The notes beneath the pieces were generated by a model. It was not told the origin of the DNA, ran no database searches, and worked only from the letters and a program-made list of their open reading frames with translations. A stretch of 47,567 nucleotides of DNA, from NCBI GenBank assembly GCA_900546785.1, contig URED01000015.1:1-47567 (forward strand). The letters run 5' to 3'. The translations under genes were made by a program, and so were the position numbers. Positions 8,494 to 16,108 of the stretch are shown here, in pieces (within the stretch, counting starts at the first letter, position 1; the number at the start of each line of letters is the position of its first letter). This stretch comes from an uncultured Oscillospiraceae bacterium. GTDB lineage: Bacteria > Bacillota > Clostridia > Oscillospirales > Acutalibacteraceae.

Positions 8494-9996
8494 TTATCTT
8501 TCCCAGTTTCTTGAGCGTTCAACCGCTCTTTTCCAATCAGTGTAAAGTTTGTTTCTCTTTTCTGTTTCCATGGAGGGAATAAAGATCTTTTCAACCTGCC
8601 TGTTCTGCTCTATCTCGTCCGTGCTTTCCCAAACGCCCGTAGCAAGCCCGGCAAGGTATGCGGCGCCGAGCGCAGTCGCTTCCTTGTTCACCGGTCTGTT
8701 TACGTTAACGCCTGTCATGTCCGCCTGTATCTGCATCATGATGTCGGAAACGGAAGCGCCGCCGTCCACGCGCAGGTCCTTTAGAAGAATGCCGCTGTCT
8801 TTCATCATGGCTTCCAGCAGATCCGTCATTTGGAAAGTGATGCTTTCAAGCACTGCGCGGCAGATATGCTTTTTGTTAACGGCGCGTGTAAGACCGATCA
8901 TACACCCGCGGGCATACATATCCCAGTAGGGCGCGCCCAGCCCCGTGAATGCAGGCACAAAGTAAAGCCCGTTTGAATCGGGTACCTGCTCGGCAAGTAC
9001 GTCGCATTCCGGCGCGCTCTTTATAAGCTCTACCTCATCGCGCAGCCATTTAATAACGGAGCCGGCGTTGAACGCGGAGCCTTCAAGATCATATGTTATC
9101 TTTCCGTTCAGCCCCCAGGCAACGCCTGTTAACAGATTTGAACGGGAATTTATGCGTTTTTCGCCGGTGTTCATAAGCAAAAAGCAGCCTGTGCCGTATG
9201 TGTTTTTTGCCTGCCCCTCTTCAAAACAGCCCTGCCCGAACAGCGCGCCTGGCTGATCGCCTATCGCGCTTGCGATGGGAACGCCTGCAATGGCGTCCAT
9301 ACCCGGGAATTTAACACATTCGCCGTAAATGCAGCTGGAGGGCTTTACCTCAGGCAACATGTTCATGGGTATGCCCAGCGTTTCGCACAGGTAGGGATCC
9401 CACTGCAGCTTGTCAATATCAAAAAGCATGGTGCGGCAGGCGTTTGAATAGTCCGTAACGTGCACCTTGCCCGCTGTCAGGTTCCATATCAGCCATGTAT
9501 CCACCGTGCCGAAAAGCAGTTCGCCCTTTTCAGCCTTTTCCCGGGCGCCCTCAACATTGTCCAGAATCCATTTTATCTTGGTGCCGGAGAAATAAGCGTC
9601 AATCAGCAGGCCGGTCGTTTCCTTTATATAATCGCCCAGCCCCTGCGCTTTCAGCTCTTCACAGTAATCGGCAGTGCGCCGGCACTGCCAAACGATGGCG
9701 TTGTAGACGGGCTTTCCTGTCTCTTTATCCCACACGATCGTAGTTTCGCGCTGGTTTGTTATGCCGATTGCGGCAATTTCATTTGCATTGATTTTCCCTG
9801 AGCGAAAGACCTCTATAACCGCCTCAAGCTCGGAAAATAAGATCTCGTTCGGATCGTGCTCCACCCAGCCGTTTTGCGGATAATACTGGTTGAATTCCTT
9901 TTGCGCCTTTGCAACGATCTCTCCCTTTTTGTTAAAAACGATCGCCCGGGAGCTTGTGGTTCCCTGGTCGAGCGCCAACACATATTTTTTATCCAT
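8494..9996 (-). CDS. glpK: Glycerol kinase
   Basis: A 500-residue FGGY kinase that phosphorylates glycerol to glycerol-3-phosphate. [15 protein letters not shown] near the N-terminus, [13 protein letters not shown], and [13 protein letters not shown] with NTYGTGCF are diagnostic. The ATG at 9996 follows GGAAGGG. A 40-residue N-terminal extension in the same frame is rejected because it would cover the promoter palindrome and lacks homology. First gene of the run with Ldh2 and malic enzyme. No glycerol facilitator or glycerol-3-phosphate dehydrogenase is adjacent. Confidence 0.96.
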   Translation of the reverse strand: MDKKYVLALDQGTTSSRAIVFNKKGEIVAKAQKEFNQYYPQNGWVEHDPNEILFSELEAVIEVFRSGKINANEIAAIGITNQRETTIVWDKETGKPVYNAIVWQCRRTADYCEELKAQGLGDYIKETTGLLIDAYFSGTKIKWILDNVEGAREKAEKGELLFGTVDTWLIWNLTAGKVHVTDYSNACRTMLFDIDKLQWDPYLCETLGIPMNMLPEVKPSSCIYGECVKFPGMDAIAGVPIASAIGDQPGALFGQGCFEEGQAKNTYGTGCFLLMNTGEKRINSRSNLLTGVAWGLNGKITYDLEGSAFNAGSVIKWLRDEVELIKSAPECDVLAEQVPDSNGLYFVPAFTGLGAPYWDMYARGCMIGLTRAVNKKHICRAVLESITFQMTDLLEAMMKDSGILLKDLRVDGGASVSDIMMQIQADMTGVNVNRPVNKEATALGAAYLAGLATGVWESTDEIEQNRQVEKIFIPSMETEKRNKLYTDWKRAVERSRNWER

Positions 9997-10068
9997 AATA
10001 AAAGCCCTTCCGTTTTTGCCGCCCAAGCGGCTTGCGTTTTTGTGTATATGCTGCTCTTTAAAATAAAA

Positions 10069-10096
10069 AAGAGCAAGTATTTTAATACTTACTCTT
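10069..10096. promoter_or_regulatory. 28-bp palindrome at the glpK transcription start
   Basis: Arms 10069-10081 and 10084-10096, one mismatch in 13, two-base centre. It abuts the -10 box, and on the coding (minus) strand it is followed by a T-run (TTTTTTATTTT). It can be read as an operator over the start site or as a short terminator in the leader. The expected start near 10090 cuts into the 5' arm, which favours the operator. Confidence 0.55.
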
Positions 10097-10125
10097 ATTT
10101 TAATATTTATTTTCACTTATGTCAA
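10097..10125 (-). promoter_or_regulatory. Promoter of the glpK operon
   Basis: On the minus strand: TTGACA (10125-10120), 17-bp spacer, TAAAAT (10102-10097). Near-consensus. Confidence 0.75.
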
Positions 10126-10190
10126 TTTATACTTAAAAAACAACGCTTTTTGGGCAGCTTTAACAGTTCTTAAAGGAAAGTGCCGGTTTT

Positions 10191-10418
10191 TTACTGGTTG
10201 TTTTCAATAAAGTTCACAATATCGCCAACGGATTTCATATTGGCAATCACTTCATCGGGAACCTCAATTTCAAATTCGTCCTCAATGCTCATAACGATAT
10301 CGATGGCGTCAAGGCTGTCCGCGTCAAGGTCCTCTTCAAGCATGCTCTCCATCGTGATCTTATCCGGGTCAACACTGAGCTGCTCCGCTAAGATCTGAAC
10401 CACTTTTTCAAATACCAT
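10191..10418 (-). CDS. acpP: Acyl carrier protein
   Basis: A 75-residue acidic protein with the phosphopantetheine attachment site DADSLDAID; the Ser of DSLD carries the prosthetic group. It carries growing acyl chains in type II fatty-acid synthesis. The C-terminal SVGDIVNFIE is typical. AGGAG lies about 11 bp upstream of the ATG. It stands alone rather than in a fab cluster, divergent from aroE, with its own near-consensus promoter. Confidence 0.95.
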   Translation of the reverse strand: MVFEKVVQILAEQLSVDPDKITMESMLEEDLDADSLDAIDIVMSIEDEFEIEVPDEVIANMKSVGDIVNFIENNQ

Positions 10419-10469
10419 AATAGAAACACTCCTAAAATACAGTTGTTAAAATTAGTAGTTTGTGTTATT

Positions 10470-10498
10470 ATATTATAAAATTTATTCGGCATTGTCAA
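10470..10498 (-). promoter_or_regulatory. Promoter of the acyl carrier protein gene
   Basis: On the minus strand: TTGACA (10498-10493), 17 bp, TAATAT (10475-10470). A TATAAT at 15-bp spacing overlaps it. Confidence 0.65.
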
Positions 10499-10541
10499 TA
10501 CTTAGGGCATATTTTTACGCCGTGCGTTTTACGAGGTGCTT

Positions 10542-11369
10542 ATGGAAAAATACGGCTTGCTCGGCTGCCCGCTCGGGCACTCGCTTTCACCCTTTATACA
10601 TAAATGCCTGTTCGATATTACCGGCAGGCAGTGCGAATACGGGCTTTACGAGCTTGATGAAAGCGCCCTGCGCACAAATATCGATTCTCTTATGAGTCTT
10701 TGCGGTTTTAATGTTACTATTCCGCATAAGATCAATATTATTAAATATCTTGATTCGCTTGATGAAAAAGCGGCGCTGTTCGGCGCTGTCAATACCGTTA
10801 AAACCGGCGAACGAACCGTGGGGTATAATACGGATTGCATAGGTTTTCTGCGCGCGCTTGACGGCGCGGGAATCGTGCTCGGCGGCAAAACGCTGCTCTG
10901 CGGCACGGGCGGCGCGGCGAGAATGGCGGCGTTTGAAGCCGTGCTGCACGGCTGTGCGCTTACTTTGGCTTACAGGCAGGGTTCTGAAAGCAAAGCAGAA
11001 AGGATCCGTTCGGAAATAAATGAAAAGCTGAATAAGGATATAATTATAAAGGAATATGCTTGCCTTGAAGAGGGCTGGGATCTTATCGTAAACGCCACTT
11101 CGGCCGGTATGTATCCCAATATAAACACCTGCGCCGTTCCTGAAAATATCGTTCAAAGCGCCTCGGCCGTATACGATATTGTATACAACCCCGGCGAAAC
11201 GCAGCTTTTGAAATATGCTAAGGAGGCCGGCATCAAGTATGCCAACGGGCTTTCCATGCTTGTGTGGCAGGCGGCCGTTGCGCAGGAGATCTGGACAGGC
11301 GCCGAATTTTCTGCCGATGCCGTTGAAAAGGTCATCCGCAAAACGGAAAAGGAGCTGTTAAGGCGATGA
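10542..11369 (+). CDS. aroE: Shikimate dehydrogenase
   Basis: A 275-residue enzyme that reduces 3-dehydroshikimate to shikimate with NADPH. It shows the substrate motif HSLSPFIHK, the catalytic Lys in NVTIPHK, GAVNTV, GYNTDCIGF, the nucleotide loop GTGGAARM, NATSAGMYPN and the C-terminal NGLSMLVWQ. The ATG at 10542 is chosen because GAGG lies 6 bp before it; a GTG two codons upstream overlaps that site. The stop overlaps the shikimate kinase start by 4 bp, so two consecutive steps of the shikimate pathway are translationally coupled. Confidence 0.95.
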   Translation: MEKYGLLGCPLGHSLSPFIHKCLFDITGRQCEYGLYELDESALRTNIDSLMSLCGFNVTIPHKINIIKYLDSLDEKAALFGAVNTVKTGERTVGYNTDCIGFLRALDGAGIVLGGKTLLCGTGGAARMAAFEAVLHGCALTLAYRQGSESKAERIRSEINEKLNKDIIIKEYACLEEGWDLIVNATSAGMYPNINTCAVPENIVQSASAVYDIVYNPGETQLLKYAKEAGIKYANGLSMLVWQAAVAQEIWTGAEFSADAVEKVIRKTEKELLRR

Positions 11370-11854
11370 ATATTGCATTGTGCGGCTTTATGGGCGCGGG
11401 CAAGACCTCGGTGGGGCGCGAGCTTGCAAAGCTTTCCGGCATGGAATTTGTGGATACGGACGAGCTGATACAGCAGGCGGAGGGTATGCCCGTCAGCAGG
11501 ATCTTTGCCGAAAAGGGCGAGGATTATTTCAGAGAAGCGGAGCATACTATGTGCAGGCGCGCGGCGCAGATGGAAAACGCCGTTATCTCAACGGGCGGCG
11601 GCGCAGTTACGTTTGAAAGGAATGTTAAGGCGCTTCACACGGGGGCAAAGATCGTTTTTATAGACGCTTCGTTTGATGTAATATGCAAACGGGTCGGGGA
11701 CGCTTCCACACGCCCGCTTTTTAAGAACAGGGAAAATGCCAAAATGCTTTTTAACGAGCGGCGCGCAAAATATCTGAAAGCCGCCGATTATGTTGTTAAC
11801 GGAAACAAAAGTGTAAAAAAGGTTGCGCTCCAAATCCTTGAATTGGTTAAATAA
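11366..11854 (+). CDS. aroK: Shikimate kinase
   Basis: A 162-residue P-loop kinase that phosphorylates shikimate. Walker A is GFMGAGKTSVG (7-17), the shikimate/Mg site is DTDEL, STGGGAV follows, and the lid region RPLFKNREN is complete. Length is normal. It starts inside the aroE stop codon. Confidence 0.94.
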   Translation: MNIALCGFMGAGKTSVGRELAKLSGMEFVDTDELIQQAEGMPVSRIFAEKGEDYFREAEHTMCRRAAQMENAVISTGGGAVTFERNVKALHTGAKIVFIDASFDVICKRVGDASTRPLFKNRENAKMLFNERRAKYLKAADYVVNGNKSVKKVALQILELVK

Positions 11855-11866
11855 TTGTTACTATTA

Positions 11867-11895
11867 TTTACAAATCCATATGCGTGTGCTATAAT
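11867..11895 (+). promoter_or_regulatory. Promoter of the ABC-2 permease gene
   Basis: TTTACA (11867-11872), 17-bp spacer, TATAAT (11890-11895) with the extended -10 TGC directly before it. Confidence 0.7.
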
Positions 11896-11942
11896 GACTG
11901 CGATTTTAATACAAGCTTTTTGGTTATTTTTGGAGAAATAAT

Positions 11943-12782
11943 ATGAATAAAATTAAAAATGAAAGCTTGCGGCATTTCTTTGAAATGTTCAGCAAATACA
12001 GGAACCTGCTTGGCGAGCTTACACGTAAAAACGTTAAGCTGAAATACAGGGATTCCTGGCTCGGTATTTTTTGGAGCTTTCTTCAGCCCTTGCTTACAAT
12101 GATCGTTCTTTCCGTTGTGTTCGGCAACATTTTCGGCTCCAACAGGCAATTTATCGTTTGCTATCCCGTATATCTTTTTACGGGCAGGCTGATGTTTGAA
12201 TTTTTTACATCGTCCACCAAAAGGGCAATGACCTCGTTCAGAAACAATGCCCCCATAATCAAAAAGGTTTATGTTCCCAAATATATGTACCCGCTTTCGG
12301 GCGTCCTTTCAAACTTTGTAACATTTGCGATTTCTCTGCTCTGTTACCTGTGCGTTTGGATATTCTTTAAAGTGTCCGGCATCAGCGGGGGCAGCGGGCT
12401 TGCCATAAACGGCTATGCGCTGCTTTTCTTCATTCCCATGGCAATCCTGCTTGTATTCGTAATCGGCGTGGGGCTGATTCTTTCCGTTTTGCAGGTGTAT
12501 TTCAGGGATGTTGAATATATCTGGGATGTATTCTGCACGCTGCTGTTTTACTGCGTTCCCATTATTTATCCGCTTCAGCAGATCAAGCAGGAGTGGACGG
12601 AATTTCTTATCAAAGTCAACCCGCTCTATTCTATGCTTGAACTGTTTAGGCAGTGTATCCTCTATTGCCAGCCCATGAGCTGGAAACTGCTTGTGTATGC
12701 GCTTGCCTGGGCATTCGGCACGCTCTTTATAGGCATACTCATCTTCAATAAGAAGAGCGATGATCTTATCTATCATCTGTAA
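11943..12782 (+). CDS. ABC-2 type polysaccharide/polyol-phosphate export permease (TagG/Wzm-like)
   Basis: A 279-residue protein with a hydrophilic N-terminus (LTRKNVKLKYRDSWLGIFWS), a signature of the family, and about six membrane helices. The segment VYFRDVEYIWDV and CVPIIYPL near the last helices also match. Such permeases export lipid-linked teichoic acid, O-antigen or other surface glycans with an ATPase partner (TagH/Wzt). No such ATPase lies in this window: the gene stands alone between its own promoter and a terminator. GGAGAAA precedes the ATG. The exported polymer is unknown. Confidence 0.88.
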   Translation: MNKIKNESLRHFFEMFSKYRNLLGELTRKNVKLKYRDSWLGIFWSFLQPLLTMIVLSVVFGNIFGSNRQFIVCYPVYLFTGRLMFEFFTSSTKRAMTSFRNNAPIIKKVYVPKYMYPLSGVLSNFVTFAISLLCYLCVWIFFKVSGISGGSGLAINGYALLFFIPMAILLVFVIGVGLILSVLQVYFRDVEYIWDVFCTLLFYCVPIIYPLQQIKQEWTEFLIKVNPLYSMLELFRQCILYCQPMSWKLLVYALAWAFGTLFIGILIFNKKSDDLIYHL

Positions 12783-12810
12783 AATTTGTTATAAATATAT
12801 AATATGTAGC

Positions 12811-12840
12811 AAAAAGACGGCATTTTGTTGCCGTCTTTTT
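12811..12840. terminator. Bidirectional terminator
   Basis: Stem 12811-12822 with 12829-12840 (AAAAAGACGGCA / TGCCGTCTTTTT), six-base loop. T-runs lie on both strands, separating the export permease gene from the two small minus-strand genes. Confidence 0.92.
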
Positions 12841-12848
12841 TTGCGCCC

Positions 12849-13061
12849 CTACAGCTTGTTTTCTTCTTGGTATTCCTTGGAATATTCAACGTTTTCCACG
12901 CTGGGTATCGGTATACCCATTTCCGTCCGTTCGTCTGGCTGAACCGTGGGATTGCTCATGTTTGCGCAATATCTGTTTGTAATGTGCGGGTTGAGCCTGT
13001 ATTTTTTCCTAAACGAGCGGTGCGGAGATGAAACGGCTTTATTCTTTTTGGGCTGATCCAT
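12849..13061 (-). CDS. Small protein of unknown function, 70 residues
   Basis: Starts at an ATG at 13061, inside the end of the preceding 55-residue gene (23-bp overlap, different frame), with GAGGG about 11 bp upstream. The protein is basic at the N-terminus (MDQPKKNKAV), has a middle segment HITNRYCANMSNPTVQ, and ends EMGIPIPSVENVEYSKEYQE plus ENKL. The ending IPxPS-ENVE-SKE-ENKL faintly recalls short DUF3787-type clostridial proteins; I hold that loosely. A longer reading to 13136 would overlap its neighbour more and is rejected. No membrane segment or signal peptide. Confidence 0.6.
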   Translation of the reverse strand: MDQPKKNKAVSSPHRSFRKKYRLNPHITNRYCANMSNPTVQPDERTEMGIPIPSVENVEYSKEYQEENKL

Positions 13062-13206
13062 TTCCCGAAAAGCCCTCAACAAGCTGCTTAAGGTCCGCAA
13101 GGCTGTTCGCCTTTGCGCCGCTGTAGACAAGCGCACTCTGCACGCTCTTGGGCAGGGAATTGAAATAGGCGCTCATTTCATCTGTTAAATTAAAAATATC
13201 CGGCAT
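13039..13206 (-). CDS. Small protein of unknown function, 55 residues
   Basis: ATG at 13206-13204 behind AAAGGATG, stop TAA at 13041-13039. The protein begins MPDIFNLTDEMSAYFNSLPK and continues SVQSALVYSGAKANSLADL. It looks like a short helical protein without cysteines, signal or membrane segment. The good ribosome site and a codon pattern like the neighbours support it as a real gene. It overlaps the next small gene by 23 bp, suggesting they are translated together. Confidence 0.6.
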   Translation of the reverse strand: MPDIFNLTDEMSAYFNSLPKSVQSALVYSGAKANSLADLKQLVEGFSGNGSAQKE

Positions 13207-13400
13207 AAAATCATCCTTTCATTTGCCGCGGCACTATTATTATTTGTGCGTTTTAACAAAGTATCAGCTGTAAAAAATGATAAATCCTGCCAAAATGAAC
13301 AGAAATATAAATTTTAAAAACAAGAAAATATTACAAAATTCAAAATATGTATGAAAACGTGTCAACACTTTTTATAAAATTTTGTAAAAGGTGCATAACT

Positions 13401-13417
13401 ATTACAAAATAGTTACA
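13401..13417 (-). promoter_or_regulatory. WalR-like box 1 (TGTAAC-N5-TGTAAT)
   Basis: On the minus strand the site reads TGTAAC, five bases, TGTAAT. This matches exactly the WalR/YycF consensus TGTWAH-N5-TGTWAH known from Bacillus and Staphylococcus. It lies in the 348-bp gap before the CHAP hydrolase, about 105 bp upstream of its expected transcription start. Confidence 0.55.
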
Positions 13418-13450
13418 AAACGCTTGTTAAAATTTCACATAGATTAAAAG

Positions 13451-13467
13451 GTTACAAATGTGTTACA
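13451..13467 (-). promoter_or_regulatory. WalR-like box 2 (TGTAAC-N5-TGTAAC)
   Basis: A second exact match to TGTWAH-N5-TGTWAH on the minus strand, about 55 bp upstream of the predicted transcription start of the CHAP gene. A single extra half-site TTACAAA sits at 13331. Confidence 0.6.
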
Positions 13468-13477
13468 ATCTTTGCTG

Positions 13478-13507
13478 TTGAAATACATCGGGCAGGTCTT
13501 GTATATG
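13478..13507 (+). promoter_or_regulatory. Possible promoter of the CHAP gene
   Basis: TTGAAA (13478-13483) with TATATG at 18 bp (13502-13507). The -10 is weak, which would fit an activator-dependent promoter. Confidence 0.4.
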
Positions 13508-13554
13508 CAAATGCCGTGCCCGCGCGGGTGTTATCCCGCTTTTCGGAGGTTAAA

Positions 13555-14247
13555 ATGAAAACACTTATCAGATCGCTTGCGGTCATGCTGCTGTCGCTCG
13601 TCATGCTGTTTACGGCATTTCCCGTAACGGCGTCGGCACAAACAGATGGCTTTGAGCCAAGGCTTACTTCGCCTTCGCGCTCAAATCCGTATTATAACCG
13701 CGAGCTGAATGTTTATTCACAAACAGGTTACGGTATGCCAAACTGCGTGGCGTATGTATTCGGCAGGATCTATGAGATCACGGGTGAAAAGCCGCTGATA
13801 ACAAGAGGCAGCGCCGGTGACTGGTGGTTCATCAACAAAAACAACGGTTATTACGAATACGGGCAGGAGCCGCAGTTAGGCGCTGTTGCCTGCTGGAGCA
13901 ATCATGTGGCGGTGGTTGAGGAGATAGACGGCAATACCGTTACGGCTTCCCAATCCCATTGGGGCGGTAATTATTTTGATACAACCGTTTTTGAAAGCGG
14001 CACAGACCGATACGGTCAAACGTTTTACGGTTATATCTATATGAGCAGCGATTATCTTGAACAGCTTGAAGAGGAAAAAATGCAGGATATCAAAACGCGC
14101 CTGGCGGAAAAAGCGCAGGGTATGAGCAGCGTAGCCCCGGCAGAAAAGAAAAGCCCGGAATTTACGCAGGTATCCCTTTTTTATCAGCAGGAAGAAGTGC
14201 TGATAAACAGCGAGATGCTGAAAAACGCGCTCGGCGAAAACGGATGA
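13555..14247 (+). CDS. Secreted CHAP-domain protein, probable peptidoglycan hydrolase
   Basis: A 230-residue protein. Residues 1-28 are a Sec signal peptide with cleavage expected after ASA. The CHAP domain spans about 50-180, with the catalytic Cys64 in GMPNCVAYVFGRI and His117 in WSNHVAVVEEIDG, followed by a conserved SHWGGNYF segment. CHAP enzymes cut peptidoglycan peptides (amidase or endopeptidase). The C-terminal 50 residues are charged, rich in Glu/Lys, and unrecognised. CGGAGGT is 5 bp from the ATG; an upstream in-frame extension is rejected. The two WalR-like boxes upstream fit the known control of such hydrolases by WalRK. Confidence 0.88.
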   Translation: MKTLIRSLAVMLLSLVMLFTAFPVTASAQTDGFEPRLTSPSRSNPYYNRELNVYSQTGYGMPNCVAYVFGRIYEITGEKPLITRGSAGDWWFINKNNGYYEYGQEPQLGAVACWSNHVAVVEEIDGNTVTASQSHWGGNYFDTTVFESGTDRYGQTFYGYIYMSSDYLEQLEEEKMQDIKTRLAEKAQGMSSVAPAEKKSPEFTQVSLFYQQEEVLINSEMLKNALGENG

Positions 14248-14291
14248 TCAAATCAGTAATCTGCCCGCATTGCGAATATTAAAAATTTTAG

Positions 14292-14315
14292 GACTGTGTT
14301 TTGCACAGTCTTTTT
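14292..14315 (+). terminator. Terminator after the CHAP gene
   Basis: GACTGTG (14292-14298), loop TTTTG, CACAGTC (14304-14310), then TTTTTATTTT. Confidence 0.9.
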
Positions 14316-14387
14316 ATTTTGCTTTTTTAATTTTGCTTATACATAGTAAATACATGCCTTATTCATAATTTATTTTCAAAAAAAGTG

Positions 14388-14416
14388 TTGACAAATGCGG
14401 GAAATGGATATAATAT
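14388..14416 (+). promoter_or_regulatory. Heat-shock operon promoter
   Basis: TTGACA at 14388-14393. TAATAT follows at 17-bp spacing (14411-14416), overlapped by a perfect TATAAT at 15 bp (14409-14414). The CIRCE operator lies just downstream. Confidence 0.75.
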
Positions 14417-14427
14417 AAGAAATGTAG

Positions 14428-14454
14428 TTAGCACTCAAAGCGTTAGAGTGCTAA
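14428..14454. promoter_or_regulatory. CIRCE operator (HrcA binding site)
   Basis: TTAGCACTC, nine bases, GAGTGCTAA: an exact match to the CIRCE consensus. HrcA bound here blocks the hrcA-grpE-dnaK-dnaJ operon at normal temperature, and misfolded protein load relieves repression through GroEL in the known systems. Confidence 0.98.
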
Positions 14455-14478
14455 CCGATGAAAAGGACGGTGGAAAGG

Positions 14479-15516
14479 ATGTTAGGTGAAAGGCAGGCAG
14501 CTATCTTGGCCCTAATCATAGATAGTTATATAAAGACCGGCGAGCCGATCGGCTCAAAAACCCTTGCCGAGCTTTTGCCTTACAAGATTTCCAGCGCAAC
14601 GATCAGAAATGAAATGGCGCATCTTTCGCAGCTCGGTCTGCTCAGACAGATGCATACAAGCGGCGGCAGGATCCCCAGTGAGGAATCTTTCAGATATTAT
14701 GTCGATAACCTGATGATCCCCCAGCCTTTAACGGATTATGAAAAGCAGCAGATGCGCGAGGCGCTTTCCGTGAATGCCGGCGATCCGGAAAGGCTGTTGC
14801 ACGACGCAGCTGCGCTGCTGGCTTCAGAGACCAACTGCACAGCGCTTTACAGCGTTGTCAGGGACAGTTATGATTGCGTTCAGGGAGCGGAGCTCATCCC
14901 CGCCGGCAATAATAAGGCTATGATCGTCATGCTTTCGGTCGGCGGCAAGATCAGATCCTCCGTCTGCAAACTGAGTTGCCCGGCGGACGATGAATTCAGA
15001 AAGCTTTTTTACAGCGTTGTGGGCAGGTTTTTTATCGGTACTGCGCTTAAAGATGTCAATCCGGCGCTGCTCCAGAATACCGTGCCGGCGCTCGGCGCAA
15101 GAGTGTTTGATATGCTGCCCGCGCTCACAAGCCTTTGCGCGCTGTGTGCAGAGGCGGCAAGCGGTTCGCTTGAATTTGAGGGCGAAACAAATCTGCTCTC
15201 GCACGAGGAGCTGGGAAACGACGTATATAAGATACTTTCGTTCTTTGCGTCAAAAAATCAGGTGCGCTCGGCAATAGAGCAGTTTGTTAAAACCGGGCAC
15301 GATACAGAATTGTATATCGGAAGAGAAAATCCGCATCCGATGCTCAAAAACACGGTCACTTTGATTTCAAAATTTAATTACAACAACAGCCAAACGGCTG
15401 TTTTGAGCATAGTAGGCTCAACAAGAATAGATTATTCGTCCGTGCTCGTGCGGGCTGAATATATAATGAATACAGTTAAAAAATATCTTAAAGAGGGAGG
15501 CGCGTCATTTGAATAA
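14479..15516 (+). CDS. hrcA: Heat-inducible transcription repressor HrcA
   Basis: A 345-residue repressor. The N-terminal winged helix (ERQAAILALIIDSYIKTGEP, GSKTL, ISSATIRNEMAHLSQLGLL) is followed by the GAF-like middle domain and the conserved C-terminal part. The ATG at 14479 is preferred: GGTGG lies 5 bp before it and it gives the usual M-L-x-ERQ start. An in-frame ATG at 14458 would start only four bases after CIRCE with no ribosome site. The grpE start overlaps its end by 8 bp. It represses its own operon through the CIRCE site. Confidence 0.95.
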   Translation: MLGERQAAILALIIDSYIKTGEPIGSKTLAELLPYKISSATIRNEMAHLSQLGLLRQMHTSGGRIPSEESFRYYVDNLMIPQPLTDYEKQQMREALSVNAGDPERLLHDAAALLASETNCTALYSVVRDSYDCVQGAELIPAGNNKAMIVMLSVGGKIRSSVCKLSCPADDEFRKLFYSVVGRFFIGTALKDVNPALLQNTVPALGARVFDMLPALTSLCALCAEAASGSLEFEGETNLLSHEELGNDVYKILSFFASKNQVRSAIEQFVKTGHDTELYIGRENPHPMLKNTVTLISKFNYNNSQTAVLSIVGSTRIDYSSVLVRAEYIMNTVKKYLKEGGASFE

Positions 15517-16069
15517 GAAAGAAAAGGATACCAAAAAAAAGCCGTCTAAAAAGGAAACGGCGGCAAAGGATACCGCTCAGGCAAACGAAAGCGCGGCACC
15601 CGAGGAAGCGGAGAAAAAAGAACCCGTTCAACAGGAAAACCCGCTTCAGCAGGAGCTGGATGAAACGAAGGACAGGTTGCTTCGCATAACTGCCGAATAT
15701 TCAAATTATAAAAGGCGCAGTGAGCTGGAAAAGCAGGAAGCATATACTTATGCAAAAGCGCAGACCATTAAGGAACTGCTGCCCGTTATAGATAATTTGG
15801 AAAGGGCGCTTGCAAATGAAACAAAGGATTATGACGCTTTTAAAAAAGGCGTTGAAATGACTTTTGACAATCTGACTTCGGTGCTTGAAAAGCTTGGGAT
15901 AGAGGTGTTCGGCGAACCGGGTGAGATCTTTGATCCTAATCTTCATAACGCAGTCATGCACGTTGAAGACGAAAACTACAAATCAGGCGAAATAGTTGAC
16001 GTATTCCAGAAGGGGTATAAGATCGGCGATAAGATCGTGCGCCCCGCCATGGTAAAATCAGCTAATTAA
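15509..16069 (+). CDS. grpE: Nucleotide exchange factor GrpE
   Basis: A 186-residue DnaK cochaperone. A charged, disordered N-terminus (about 1-50, rich in Lys/Glu/Ala) is followed by the long dimerising helix (DETKDRLLRITAEYSNYKRR) and the C-terminal beta domain with EVFGEPGEIFDPNLHNAVM and GYKIGDKIVRPAMVKS. It releases ADP from DnaK. It begins with TTG behind AGAGGGAGG and overlaps hrcA by 8 bp. Confidence 0.96.
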   Translation: MNKKEKDTKKKPSKKETAAKDTAQANESAAPEEAEKKEPVQQENPLQQELDETKDRLLRITAEYSNYKRRSELEKQEAYTYAKAQTIKELLPVIDNLERALANETKDYDAFKKGVEMTFDNLTSVLEKLGIEVFGEPGEIFDPNLHNAVMHVEDENYKSGEIVDVFQKGYKIGDKIVRPAMVKSAN

Positions 16070-16108
16070 ATAAACAAATTACAGAAATTATAGGAAGGAA
16101 GATATAGT

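Noticed and set aside
13061..13136. Extending the 70-residue gene upstream to 95 residues.
   Set aside because: The extra part overlaps the 55-residue gene almost fully in another frame, is Arg/Ala/Leu-rich like a shadow translation, and has no ribosome site.
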